DNA of 34,332 nt from Armatimonadota bacterium (GTDB lineage: Bacteria > Armatimonadota > UBA5829): the NCBI GenBank assembly GCA_012522575.1, contig JAAYKE010000020.1, forward strand, positions 1 through 34,332, read 5' to 3'. Below are positions 7,564 through 17,034 of the stretch, in pieces; the stretch's first letter is position 1; every line of letters begins with the position of its first letter. Below the pieces are notes generated by a model. It saw only the letters and a list, made by a program, of their open reading frames with translations. It was not told the DNA's origin and did not search any database. The translations under genes were made by a program, and so were the position numbers.

Positions 7564-10500
7564 CTACGCCGGCGCGGCTTCGCCACTCGCTGACGGATGA
7601 GCCGTATCAGTAGTAGCTGTGAGATATTTTTCTCGCTCGTCGGCGCGCATTGTCCTCCAGATGAGGAACTGTTTGCGCAGCGTATTAAGGAAGCGTCTGT
7701 TAACGCGCTTCCAGTTTGATATGTCTCCGCTCTCTCGTGTGATCAGCAGATTGACCTCGAATACGTCCTCCATCGCGGTAGGCTCCGTACTGAGGGTGAC
7801 CAACTGGCTGACTCCAAGGTCGAACGGGGCAAGCCACGCCTTACACGAAATGGTATGCGCAGTGCCAAATTCATTGCTCGCTTCGCCGGCTTTCACGTCC
7901 TGAGTGACAAAGTCTCCTATGGAATACTCCTCATAAGCTCCGAACCACTCCTGCAGGAATCCGTTGACGCCCTTTGCCTGCGCTCCTGTAACCGCAAAGG
8001 GCAGCGTGATTCTCCAGTTGTCCCCATCCGGCTCAGGAACCTTCCAGGAGCGATCGATAGCCGGAGTAGCGACCTCGGAGGCCTTTCTTGCAGGATACAT
8101 CGTGCTGAGCAGAACGACCGCAACAACCACCAAAGTCGAGCTTACCGCCGACATAGAAGAGAAGTTGAGATACAACCCCGGCAGCCAGCCCGTTGCGCTT
8201 AGCACCTTGCTGACCGTCTGGCCAATTACATAACCGGCAACTGCGCCGAGGTTCGCATATACCATTGATTCGGCAATGAACAGAATCGCGATATGGTTAG
8301 GAGCCAGGCCGATAGCGCTGAAGATGCCGATCTCCCGAACGCGCTCGAATACCGATCCGAGCATGGTGTTGAGAACGATCAACGCCGCGATCAGCACAGG
8401 GATAAAGACGTTACTGAATCCCTTTGAGGCACTTGAGCCGATTGAGCTGTAGCGATAGATCGAGCTTCCCACTCCCGCGTAGAGGTTCAATCCCAGCCTG
8501 GGCATCAACGAATCGAGTTGATCCTGCACTTCCTCGGCTGTCGCATATTTTATGGCGATAGACTTCAGCTCGCCGCCGATTCCCATCAGCGTTTCGTATG
8601 GCACGATGAAGCAGTTGGCTGGCTCGTGGTGCACGTATTCTCTAAACCCTGCCTCGCCTCCGGATTGCTGGCCTCCCTGTTTGCTCATCAAAATGAAGTC
8701 AACAGGGGTCGTCGGCTCGTTATCGAGGTCCTTTATCTTTTTGAAGACGTCATTTTTGACGATGGCGATAACGGTATACTGCGCGCCGCCAAACATAACC
8801 TTGACCTTGCCGACATCGGAAGCGGTAATCGACAGTTTTTCGGCCATCGTATCCGGTATGATCATACTGAACGGATCGACCGGCCCATCAACTCGCTTGC
8901 CGTTTTTGTATCCGAACCAGTCCCCTGCCAGAAACGCTCTCTTATTGGAGGTTTCGAGGTCCATAATCTCGGCCTCGTCCGGTAACATTCCGACCGCAGC
9001 GCGAGCATCATAGCTGAACTTACCCTTGCGCACGGTGAGGAACGACTGCTCCCCGAGGGTAGTGCCAAAGAACCAGGCCCTTGGCGCGACGGGATAAACC
9101 TTGCCTCGCTTGCCCTCGTTGCCGAACTCATCTTTGAGCAATCTGTAGGCGATCTCCTGCTGAGATTCCCACATCGCTCCTCGGATCATAATGCCGTCGT
9201 AGATATGCGTGTCGGCGTCCTTGCGGGCAGGGACCTTGTTGAACCTGAGCGTCGAAACAATCGAAGTAAACGAAAGCACGGTAAACGTGAGCAGCACCAA
9301 CGTGATGCATGTGAGCACCGTTCTTGCTTTTCGCCGCCTCATGTTCGAGATACCCAGCGAGAATGCAGCAGCGGCCACGCTCATTCGACCAATGTCGGCC
9401 TTGTGAACTCCGCTGACAGAGCGATTGAACTGCTTAAGCTGCTCCTCGAATTTGCTGGTTACAATAAATATGACCAGAATGCTGAGAGCAAGCATGATGA
9501 ATGCGATCAGGATGATAAAGGAGTTGCCAAGCAGCCTGAACGCCGGGTGCACGAGGTAGAACACCAGGAAGATGAACGCAAATATAAGGAAGAACGCAAG
9601 AATCTGCTTATACAAATCCGGGAACGCAAAGAACAAGCGCTCGATAAAGAATGCAAACGGCAGAATCAGGAACAGATAGAAGATGACTCCGTTTACAACG
9701 TCCTGAGCGGTGCTGAATATCCCCGGATAGGCTCTGGCTTCGTATCCCCATGAAGCGCGGCAGTAGGAGTCAAAGACGCTGTAGTTTAAGCTGCCTTTAG
9801 CTGCGTCGGCTCTATTGAGCAGTTTTTTGGCCTGACCGTGGAGTTCGCTAAGTCCCTCATTGATAATGCCCTTATCCTCGAGACCCGACAGTCTATACTC
9901 GTCGATATTCCACATGTCATTGGCGACTTTGTATGCTGTTTCATTGAGCGTGCCGCCATCGCTGACGTCATAGCCTATGCCCTCAGGGGCCGGCATCGGC
10001 TGCACGAAAAGCTGCTTCGTCCCTTCGGGGAGCGGCTTGGTGAGCTGAATTGCGCCATGCAGCAGCGACGGGTCGTTGTAGGCAAGTTTGAACTGGCAGT
10101 AGTTAGCGCCCTGGCACTTCTCGTCCGTAAAGACACCCTGCACGAATACCTGCAGCGGGTCGCTCACAGATACGAAGCGGGCGGCAGTGGCCTCAAACGG
10201 ATCCATTGCGCCGGTCTTGATCCAGACGGACTCCGACTTAGGCATCTGAGTCAGAATCGGCCCGCCATCCGGCAGCGAATTCTCCTGGCCGGGTTTCATA
10301 TAGTTGACGCCGGTACATTTCTTGTTGTCGTAGACGCCCTTTACGCGCGACCGCACAGGATTGGCCCCGACGTCGGCTTTATTGGCTACCGTGACGATAT
10401 TGGCCGGCAGTATCTTGTCATCTGAGGTCTTAACGTAAACCTTTGTTACATCCGGAACCAGCTTGACCGGAAGAGCATCCCCCGGCTTCCAGTCCCTGTG

Positions 10501-13500
10501 GAGCTTTTTGGTGGTATCTCGCACATATTTGCTGTCAGGGAAGTCCGCCGGCACGCAGATATCAGCGCTGCCCAGGCTCCTTGCCAGATTCTCATTGAGC
10601 GAAGTCAGGTAGTAATCCCTGCCCTTGCACTCCTCATCCAGATATAGTCCCTTGGCAGTGACATACCATGGCTTGTCAATTGTCAGTATCTTAAACGGCT
10701 TGGCCGGCATTATGAGGAACGGCTCTGCGCCCTCCGTGCCCTGACGGATATTGACAAATACATAATCCAGCGAGACCGGCACGGGGTGTGGGTCTGGAGT
10801 GGACCTGGTCGGCTCATATATATTTCGATCAATGCTGACAATGCCAGCCAACTGCAGAGCGGAATCGGCCCCGGTGAGGTCCCTCAAATAGAAGTTCTTC
10901 GACCTATCCTCTCCGTAAGCTGTGCCCTTCTTGACCGCCTTATGTATGCCGGATATCTCAAACTGCCAGGCAGGAGTAGTCGGCAAAGCCCTCACATAGG
11001 AGTCGGTTATCGTTGTGGGAATAACTTCGTTATCAAGGGTGGAGTTCAGCAGCAAAAGCCTGTTTGCAGCCGGCCCCGCACTCATAATCATCTTGAGTCG
11101 AATGCGCTTTGTATCGGTAGACTGCGCGGCTTTTTGTCCGCTTTTGACCGTATCTTCGGTAAAGATATCGGCCATATCCTCAACGTGCGGGTTCTGCGGT
11201 TCCGGCACGGCAACTGCGACGCCGAACTGCTTGGGAGCGGCGTTGGTGTCCCCTTCATATATACTCATCCCGCCCAGCGCCCTCAGTGACTGCGGGTCGA
11301 TGAGGTCATATATCGAAGTCGCCTTGCAGTGGAAGACGATAATGGGCATATCCTTGAAGCCGGTCGTGATGGGGAAGCTGGTGGGATAGAACTCACCGTA
11401 AGAACCCTGATCCGGCGCGCAGATAATATCCCCGTTGACCGGGTCGAGCTTATATGCGCCGATGGATGTCGGCTTTTGGAAGCCATACGCCGTCAGAGGA
11501 GCAACGCCCGATATTTCGAAGTAGCCCTGATCCCTGGAAGGGTTGCGGGAGTCAAATACCGGCGTAGTCTTGTCGATAATGTTGGCGCGAACTCCCATAA
11601 ACGATTTATGCGGGCTGCGCACTACCGCCAGGCAGTCCCCTACTCTGAGGTTGGGCACAAAGCTCTTGCGAGGGTCATATTGGACAACGTTGCCGCTGAG
11701 CCTCGCAAATCCGCCCTGAAGTCCCATTCTGGTAAACCTCGACGGATCCTGCGAACCGAACTTTGTAATGGGTTTATGCAGAACGTAGACCGTCTTCGTC
11801 CCCGTAGGCAAAGACTCGGTCAGCCTGATTGAACCGTCGGCCTTCGCCGCAAGCTGCTTTTCGTCCCTGGGCTTGTAATAAGTTTTACCCTTGGCGTTCT
11901 TACTGACAAATACGCCGCGCACATAGCCCAAAGTCAGCGGATCCGATACGCGGATGCTCTTTGAATCTATAACGCTGGCGGTCATAATCTCTTCGTCGAG
12001 GGTGAGGTTGGAATCGTGGAACCACTGATCGATGAGACAGCCCAGCAGCGTCACCTGCTTATTGAGGTTTTCGATATTGACCTTGTCGCGCGTATCGAAC
12101 GGCGTGTCGGTCATCTGGCGACCGTCGTCAATCGATACGAACGAAACGCCCTTGCCACCCGCAAGCGTGACAACCTCGCTGTCGAGTGCAAATTTACCGG
12201 GAATAAAGTTACGCCAGTTTTTGCCGGATATGGGGTTGACGCCATCAGCAAATCTTGAGGCTTTGTCGTCGAAAAAGCCCAGAGCAGCGGCTATTCTCTC
12301 GGAATTCTCACGGCTGCGTCCCGCAATGTCGGAGAACTTGCCCTGGATATCCTCTCGATAGTCGTAGAAATATCCCTTGTAGAATAACCCAACTCCCTGA
12401 GTCTGGCTGCTGAGGTCAAGGCCACTCCACAGATAGTAATCCCTGGGCTGGTTGACCGGGGCATAGCCCTTTGCCAGCCTGGCGTATATCCCGCCAGTGC
12501 CGCATAGCGACAGAACCAATAACAGCACGGGCAGACCAACGATCCACGGCTTTTCCTCGCGCGCCAGTTGCACTCTGCGCCATGTCCTGCCCACGAACCA
12601 AAGCAGAATCAGCAGAACCAGAATTGAAACAGCAGGGGCTGTCCAGGTTTTTCCGCTGGCCGGGAATGTTTTTGCAAGCCAGATGCTCAGACCGCTCGGC
12701 GCGACATAGGAATCGATATGGCCTTCCATGTACGACCGCATACCTGCCAGTCCCTGATAGTGCCCGCTGGTGGCTATAAACATAACCGATCGCTTCGGCG
12801 CAAATCTGGGGTCTTTGTAGAGTCGTGCAAGTTCGAGCAGTCCCGATACTCCGCACGTCGCCTCGGCGCTTGGAGCGAGAGACGGAACCACAGAGGTCCC
12901 ATCGTATGAAGCATGCAGAACAATCCACTGCTTTTTGAGCTTGGGGTCGGAGCCTTCGATCTCACCTATGATGTTTCTTGCTTCAACTTTTTCCCAAGGC
13001 ATCTTGCAGAATACCCGCGCTTCAAGCTGCGGTCGCTTGGAGGCATCGATATCCTTATATTTGGCATCAAACTCAGAGAGCATCGCCCTGATCCGGGCTG
13101 CGTGATCTTTCGAAATCCAGAACCTCGGCATCGACACCGGTATGGCGCTGAACTTGGCTTCCGCCTCGCCTCGCATGGTGGAATCCGGTTCGACAAACAG
13201 CAGCACCTTAGCGCCGAGTCGCGGCGCATTCAGCCACTCTGTGCCGGAATTGAAATCGACCAGTGCTGCGCTGCCTGCGACAACCTTGGAGTCAAAGTCC
13301 GGCAGCCGTCCGCTCTTGCCATCGATAATATGCACCGAAAGGCCCTCCGGAGGCAGATGGCTGGTGCGGACGAGGTTCGGCCACAGCGCATAAATCGGAA
13401 TCTCGCGGCCATTGATGACGATTTTGGATCCCTGGTCAATCGGGACAGTAACCTTAAACTTTTCGGCCTTAACATTGGAAAGCCCAATGCTGCGGAACTG

Positions 13501-13812
13501 CTTCTCCACATGGTCGGCCGCCTGCTCGCATCCGGGATAGCCCACCACGCGAGACGGATAAGCCGACAATGTGGTTACATCATCCGCAATGCGTCCTGAA
13601 TCGATGGATGCGGCGATTTCTCTGTAGCGGTCCTTGACTGCAGCGGCGCAATCCGGAGTCGGCTCCGCCGGTTTGACTACTGTCTTTGCGGCTCTGACAA
13701 CTTCCTGTTTGCCTTGTCCGGGCAGATAGTTCCAAAAACATAATACAAGAAAAGTCAGAACGATTATCGCAAGGATTAATATATTGGAGGTTCTATATTT
13801 ACTGATCGCCAT
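7564..13812 (-). CDS. Giant FtsX permease fused to a degenerate M28 peptidase domain
   Basis: This protein has about 2082 residues. A membrane anchor lies at 10-28. An M28-like domain with a PA-type insert follows (about 60-370), then two membrane helices (about 394-408, 424-440), and the M28 C-terminal part resumes (about 540-600, DTPFDTRDKVNIENL). A long beta-rich extracytoplasmic region (about 615-1290) holds four copies of a small module. Next come hydrophobic helices (1370-1452), an FtsX helix (about 1495-1520) and an external domain. FtsX helices at about 1800-1900 contain FERVREIGIFSAIGL. A soluble tail of about 180 residues ends the protein. The M28 metal and catalytic residues are mostly replaced. 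The ATG at 13812 is preferred because GGGGAAGGAG precedes it and a membrane anchor follows at once. An ATG at 13848 adds 12 residues but has no ribosome site. Confidence 0.9.
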   Translation of the reverse strand: MAISKYRTSNILILAIIVLTFLVLCFWNYLPGQGKQEVVRAAKTVVKPAEPTPDCAAAVKDRYREIAASIDSGRIADDVTTLSAYPSRVVGYPGCEQAADHVEKQFRSIGLSNVKAEKFKVTVPIDQGSKIVINGREIPIYALWPNLVRTSHLPPEGLSVHIIDGKSGRLPDFDSKVVAGSAALVDFNSGTEWLNAPRLGAKVLLFVEPDSTMRGEAEAKFSAIPVSMPRFWISKDHAARIRAMLSEFDAKYKDIDASKRPQLEARVFCKMPWEKVEARNIIGEIEGSDPKLKKQWIVLHASYDGTSVVPSLAPSAEATCGVSGLLELARLYKDPRFAPKRSVMFIATSGHYQGLAGMRSYMEGHIDSYVAPSGLSIWLAKTFPASGKTWTAPAVSILVLLILLWFVGRTWRRVQLAREEKPWIVGLPVLLLVLSLCGTGGIYARLAKGYAPVNQPRDYYLWSGLDLSSQTQGVGLFYKGYFYDYREDIQGKFSDIAGRSRENSERIAAALGFFDDKASRFADGVNPISGKNWRNFIPGKFALDSEVVTLAGGKGVSFVSIDDGRQMTDTPFDTRDKVNIENLNKQVTLLGCLIDQWFHDSNLTLDEEIMTASVIDSKSIRVSDPLTLGYVRGVFVSKNAKGKTYYKPRDEKQLAAKADGSIRLTESLPTGTKTVYVLHKPITKFGSQDPSRFTRMGLQGGFARLSGNVVQYDPRKSFVPNLRVGDCLAVVRSPHKSFMGVRANIIDKTTPVFDSRNPSRDQGYFEISGVAPLTAYGFQKPTSIGAYKLDPVNGDIICAPDQGSYGEFYPTSFPITTGFKDMPIIVFHCKATSIYDLIDPQSLRALGGMSIYEGDTNAAPKQFGVAVAVPEPQNPHVEDMADIFTEDTVKSGQKAAQSTDTKRIRLKMIMSAGPAANRLLLLNSTLDNEVIPTTITDSYVRALPTTPAWQFEISGIHKAVKKGTAYGEDRSKNFYLRDLTGADSALQLAGIVSIDRNIYEPTRSTPDPHPVPVSLDYVFVNIRQGTEGAEPFLIMPAKPFKILTIDKPWYVTAKGLYLDEECKGRDYYLTSLNENLARSLGSADICVPADFPDSKYVRDTTKKLHRDWKPGDALPVKLVPDVTKVYVKTSDDKILPANIVTVANKADVGANPVRSRVKGVYDNKKCTGVNYMKPGQENSLPDGGPILTQMPKSESVWIKTGAMDPFEATAARFVSVSDPLQVFVQGVFTDEKCQGANYCQFKLAYNDPSLLHGAIQLTKPLPEGTKQLFVQPMPAPEGIGYDVSDGGTLNETAYKVANDMWNIDEYRLSGLEDKGIINEGLSELHGQAKKLLNRADAAKGSLNYSVFDSYCRASWGYEARAYPGIFSTAQDVVNGVIFYLFLILPFAFFIERLFFAFPDLYKQILAFFLIFAFIFLVFYLVHPAFRLLGNSFIILIAFIMLALSILVIFIVTSKFEEQLKQFNRSVSGVHKADIGRMSVAAAAFSLGISNMRRRKARTVLTCITLVLLTFTVLSFTSIVSTLRFNKVPARKDADTHIYDGIMIRGAMWESQQEIAYRLLKDEFGNEGKRGKVYPVAPRAWFFGTTLGEQSFLTVRKGKFSYDARAAVGMLPDEAEIMDLETSNKRAFLAGDWFGYKNGKRVDGPVDPFSMIIPDTMAEKLSITASDVGKVKVMFGGAQYTVIAIVKNDVFKKIKDLDNEPTTPVDFILMSKQGGQQSGGEAGFREYVHHEPANCFIVPYETLMGIGGELKSIAIKYATAEEVQDQLDSLMPRLGLNLYAGVGSSIYRYSSIGSSASKGFSNVFIPVLIAALIVLNTMLGSVFERVREIGIFSAIGLAPNHIAILFIAESMVYANLGAVAGYVIGQTVSKVLSATGWLPGLYLNFSSMSAVSSTLVVVAVVLLSTMYPARKASEVATPAIDRSWKVPEPDGDNWRITLPFAVTGAQAKGVNGFLQEWFGAYEEYSIGDFVTQDVKAGEASNEFGTAHTISCKAWLAPFDLGVSQLVTLSTEPTAMEDVFEVNLLITRESGDISNWKRVNRRFLNTLRKQFLIWRTMRADEREKYLTATTDTAHPSASGEAAPA
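9991..10176 (-). repeat. Module copy 4 in the giant permease
   Basis: Residues about 1213-1274 contain VSDPL, VQGVFTDEKCQGANY, then IQLTKPLPEGTK and a strand ending in proline. It matches copy 1 (11770-11955) most closely, including the leading VSDPL and the LP.GTK turn. Confidence 0.7.
10198..10371 (-). repeat. Module copy 3 in the giant permease
   Basis: Residues about 1148-1205 contain VKGVYDNKKCTGVNYMKPG, then ILTQMPKSESVWIKT. The GV(Y/F)....C.G.NY signature is shared with copies 2 and 4. Confidence 0.65.
10549..10677 (-). repeat. Module copy 2 in the giant permease
   Basis: Residues about 1046-1088 contain VTAKGLYLDEECKGRDYYL. It is shorter and more divergent than the other copies, but keeps the G(L/V)(Y/F)....C.G..Y signature. 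Confidence 0.55.
11770..11955 (-). repeat. Module copy 1 in the giant permease
   Basis: Residues about 620-681 contain VSDPL, VRGVFVSKNAKGKTYYKP, then IRLTESLPTGTKTVYV. The cysteine found in copies 2-4 is alanine here. Confidence 0.65.
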
Positions 13813-13959
13813 TCTCCTTCCCCTAGGTGAAATGGAAAAGGATTCCATCCGATGTGACGCGCCCTACAATCAACGCAAAACATACGGGAATCTTGAGACG
13901 CCTTCAAAATTCGAATTGCCCGAAGTGGAGTAACCGACGATAGGCAATCGCGTTGATGC

Positions 13960-13989
13960 ATTATAGCACAGCCATATCCAGAGACGCAA
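13960..13989 (-). promoter_or_regulatory. Likely promoter of the giant-permease operon
   Basis: On the minus strand TTGCGT (13984-13989) lies 18 bases before a perfect TATAAT (13960-13965). TGC directly before the hexamer makes an extended -10 element. Transcription would start near 13953, about 140 bases before the preferred start codon. The site lies between the pyruvate phosphate dikinase terminator and the giant gene. Confidence 0.45.
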
Positions 13990-14087
13990 CAACCCTTATC
14001 ACAGTATTTTTCGATGATTTTTTATAGGTGACTCCCGTACAAATCGGTGCGGATGCACGCACCCGCGCATTTCATTTCAGGGCAAAG
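13990..14087. other. Intergenic spacer between ppdK terminator and promoter
   Basis: Together with 13813-13959 this makes a gap of about 330 bases with no gene. Apart from the promoter and terminator listed separately, it holds one small hairpin, GGTGCG (14046-14051) paired with CGCACC (14058-14063), of unknown role. I see no small gene or riboswitch. Confidence 0.5.
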
Positions 14088-14112
14088 CCCCCGGCGAATA
14101 ATCCGCCGGGGG
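14088..14112 (-). terminator. Terminator-like hairpin after ppdK
   Basis: A perfect 9-base GC stem, CCCCCGGCG (14088-14096) with CGCCGGGGG (14104-14112), closes a 7-base loop 32 bases past the stop codon. On the minus strand it is followed by CTTTGCCC, a short T stretch, so intrinsic termination may be incomplete. Confidence 0.6.
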
Positions 14113-14143
14113 TCTGGTTGTATGTTGAAAGCCCTTTTGAGAC

Positions 14144-16822
14144 TTATTTGTCTCTGGATACAGCCTTGCCGGACTCCTCGATGACCGCCTGGGCAGCCGC
14201 GAGTCGAGCGACAGGGGTGCGTTTGGGCGAACAGGAAACATAGTTCAAGCCGAGCTTGTGGCAGAACTTAACTGAATCCGGATCCCCGCCGTGCTCGCCG
14301 CAGATACCGAGCTTGATCTTCGGGTTGACCTTGCGAGCATCCGCAACGCACATCTCCATCAGTTTGCCGACGCCCTTGATGTCGATTGTCTCAGTCAGGT
14401 CGGTCTTGAATATCTGCTTGTCGATATAGACCGGCAGGAATCTGCCAGCGTCGTCACGAGAGATACCATAACCCATCTGAGTCAGGTCGTTTGTGCCGAA
14501 GCTGAAGAACTCCGCCTCAGGCGCGATCTCGTCGGATGTGATGGCGGCACGTGGAATCTCGATCATTGTGCCGATCATATAGTCGACCTCGACGCCCTCG
14601 TCCTTCATCGTCTGCTCCGCGATCGGAATAAGCTGATCTTTCAGATAGGTCAGCTCGTTGACGGTGGCGATCAGCGGGATCATGATCTCAGGATGCACTT
14701 CCAGGCCGGCTTTCTTAAGCTCGCATGCGGCTCCGATGATCGCTCCGACCTGCATATTTACGATGCCGGGGAAGTAGATCGAGAGTCGGCACCCGCGCAG
14801 ACCCAGCATCGGGTTGGCCTCGTGCATATCCAGCACCTTTGCCAGCAACTCCTCTTTTTCCTTGAGAGCCGAAGAGTTCGGGTCCTTGCATCGCAGCTCG
14901 GTGACTTCGACGAGAAGCTCGTTTGCCGGCGGCAGGAACTCGTGCAGCGGCGGGTCGATCAGCCTGACTGTGACCGGCTTGCCCTTCATCGCCTTGAAGA
15001 TGCCGACAAAGTCTTTGCGCTGCTCGATAAGCAGTTTAGCCAGCGCGGCATCACGAATTTCTTCGTTGTCCGCCAGGATCATATCACGAACGTAAGGCAC
15101 GCGATCCGAACCGAGGAACATATGCTCCGTGCGGCAGAGTCCGATGCCTTCCGCGCCGAGGCTAAGCGCCAACTCAGCATGCTCAGGAGTATCGGCGTTT
15201 GCTCGAACGCCCAGCTTGCGGTACTCATCCGCCCAGCCCATAAACGTGCCGAAGTCTCCGGTCACGGAAGCAGGCTCGGTCTCAAGCTCGGCGTCATAGA
15301 CGAGTCCGAGAGTGCCGTCTATAGTGATGACATCACCCTCTTTGATGGTGACGCCTTTGGTAGAAAATGAGCGCGAACCCATATCGATTTTCAGCGCACT
15401 GCATCCGCAAACCGTCGGGATACCATACTGGCGAGCGATAAGAGCCGCATGGCTGGTCCGTCCGCCGAGTTGGGTAAGAACGCCCTTGGACGCCAGCATC
15501 CCGCCGAGATCGTCAGGGTTGGTCTCTTTTCTGACCAGAATCACGTTCTTTCCGGCAGCCGCCATCTCTACAGCAGTCTTGGAATCGAGCGCAACGTGTC
15601 CGGAGGCTCCGCCAGGGCCTGCATTCAGACCTTTGGCGATTTCCTTTGCGCCTTTGGTGCTCTTGATTCGAGGATTAAGAAGCTGGTCCAACGCTTCCGG
15701 CGGGACGCGGGTCAGGGCTTCCGCCTTTGTGATAAGGCCTTCGTTGACCATATCGACAGCGATCTTTACCGCCGCTACGCCGGTGCGCTTGCCTGCTCGA
15801 CACTGGAGAATGAACAGGCGGCCTTTCTCAATGGTGAACTCGATGTCCTGCATATCGCGATAGTGGTCTTCAAGGCTCTGTGCGATACGTGCGAACTCAT
15901 CATAAACAGCCGGGAACTCTTCTTTCAGGTGGCTGATTTCTTCCGGAGTCCGTACGCCGGCGACCACGTCCTCGCCCTGTGCGTTCTTCAAAAACTCGCC
16001 GAACAGATGATGCTCGCCAGTGGCAGCGTTGCGGGTGAACGCCACGCCGGTTCCGCAGTCATCTCCCATATTGCCGAACACCATAGTCTGGATGTTTACC
16101 GCAGTGCCGAGGTCGTGGGAGATCTTCTCGCGATTTCGGTAGATGACGGCGCGCTCATTGTTCCAGCTCTTGAATACCGCGATAGTAGCCAGCTTGAGCT
16201 GCTCCATCGGGTCGACTGGGAAGTCTGAGCCGGCGATTTTCTTGAAGTATTCCTTATACTGCCCGACAAGCTCTTTGAGGCCGGCAGCGTCCACATCCGT
16301 GTCGGAGGCAGCGCCTTTCTTGGCCTTGAGTTCGTCGAAGATGTGCTCGAAGTTGTGCTTGGCCAGTTCTGGATAATCATCGGAGAGAACGATGTCCGAG
16401 AACATCATCAAAAATCGGCGATATGCATCGTATGCGAATCTTTCATTGCCGGTTCCCTTGATGATGCTCTGAAGCGTATCATCGTTAAGCCCAAGGTTAA
16501 GGACAGTGTCCATCATACCGGGCATGGAGAACTTCGCGCCGGAGCGGACAGAGAGGAGAAGCGGATTTGCTACATCTCCGAGTTTCTTGCCCATATCTTT
16601 TTCGACATCGGCCAGTGCGGAGAGGACTTCTTCCCAAAGTCCGTCCGGGAGCTTGCCGAGCTTACTATACTCATTGCAGGCCTCGGTGGTGATGGTGAAA
16701 CCTGGGGGGACATTCAGGCCGATGTTGGTCATCTCGGCCAGATTGGCGCCTTTGCCGCCAAGCAGGTCCCTCATCGTCGCGTTGCCCTCTCGGAAGAGGT
16801 AGACGCGCTTCGTGTTTGTCAT
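14144..16822 (-). CDS. ppdK: Pyruvate, phosphate dikinase
   Basis: This 892-residue cytosolic enzyme interconverts pyruvate, ATP and phosphate with phosphoenolpyruvate, AMP and pyrophosphate, linking glycolysis and gluconeogenesis. The order is the normal one. The N-terminal nucleotide-binding domain begins FREGNATMRDLLGGKGANLAEM-like (the first 31 residues). The central phosphohistidine domain carries GGRTSHAAL, with catalytic His457 and the neighbouring Thr455 that is a regulatory site in plant enzymes. The C-terminal PEP/pyruvate barrel ends with YVSCSPKRTPVARLAAAQ, with Cys864 matching the catalytic cysteine. Length and motifs are complete, so it should be active. AGGAGG lies 10 bases before the ATG. 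It is preceded by a MoxR gene 212 bases away and followed by its own terminator, so it is probably a single-gene unit. Confidence 0.98.
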   Translation of the reverse strand: MTNTKRVYLFREGNATMRDLLGGKGANLAEMTNIGLNVPPGFTITTEACNEYSKLGKLPDGLWEEVLSALADVEKDMGKKLGDVANPLLLSVRSGAKFSMPGMMDTVLNLGLNDDTLQSIIKGTGNERFAYDAYRRFLMMFSDIVLSDDYPELAKHNFEHIFDELKAKKGAASDTDVDAAGLKELVGQYKEYFKKIAGSDFPVDPMEQLKLATIAVFKSWNNERAVIYRNREKISHDLGTAVNIQTMVFGNMGDDCGTGVAFTRNAATGEHHLFGEFLKNAQGEDVVAGVRTPEEISHLKEEFPAVYDEFARIAQSLEDHYRDMQDIEFTIEKGRLFILQCRAGKRTGVAAVKIAVDMVNEGLITKAEALTRVPPEALDQLLNPRIKSTKGAKEIAKGLNAGPGGASGHVALDSKTAVEMAAAGKNVILVRKETNPDDLGGMLASKGVLTQLGGRTSHAALIARQYGIPTVCGCSALKIDMGSRSFSTKGVTIKEGDVITIDGTLGLVYDAELETEPASVTGDFGTFMGWADEYRKLGVRANADTPEHAELALSLGAEGIGLCRTEHMFLGSDRVPYVRDMILADNEEIRDAALAKLLIEQRKDFVGIFKAMKGKPVTVRLIDPPLHEFLPPANELLVEVTELRCKDPNSSALKEKEELLAKVLDMHEANPMLGLRGCRLSIYFPGIVNMQVGAIIGAACELKKAGLEVHPEIMIPLIATVNELTYLKDQLIPIAEQTMKDEGVEVDYMIGTMIEIPRAAITSDEIAPEAEFFSFGTNDLTQMGYGISRDDAGRFLPVYIDKQIFKTDLTETIDIKGVGKLMEMCVADARKVNPKIKLGICGEHGGDPDSVKFCHKLGLNYVSCSPKRTPVARLAAAQAVIEESGKAVSRDK

Positions 16823-17034
16823 GTAAGTTGATCCTCCTGTTATATTACCGATAACACCGTCGTTTACAAGAAAGGTTGAGTGTCCGCCACATTCTTACGA
16901 CGACGATTATGTACCAAATTTGCATCTTAGTCATAGCCGCCCGGAAATCCTTCCTTACCTGGATATATGACGAAGATTTAATGCATGGGACAGCAATGGG
17001 TTGCCAATGACGCTTGAATCGGAATTCCGACAAG

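Noticed and set aside
14291-15370. Long plus-strand frame of 359 codons opposite ppdK
   Set aside because: It is antisense to a complete, motif-rich enzyme and its translation is rich in Arg, Asp, His and Leu without domain features, as shadows of GC-biased genes are.
16823-16860. Promoter with TAATAT close to ppdK
   Set aside because: The implied transcription start would fall on the ribosome site, leaving no usable leader.
16845-17033. Small minus-strand frame between the MoxR gene and ppdK
   Set aside because: The composition is irregular and there is no clear ribosome site at its start; a 29-codon sub-frame with a distant AAGGAAGG is not convincing as a leader peptide.
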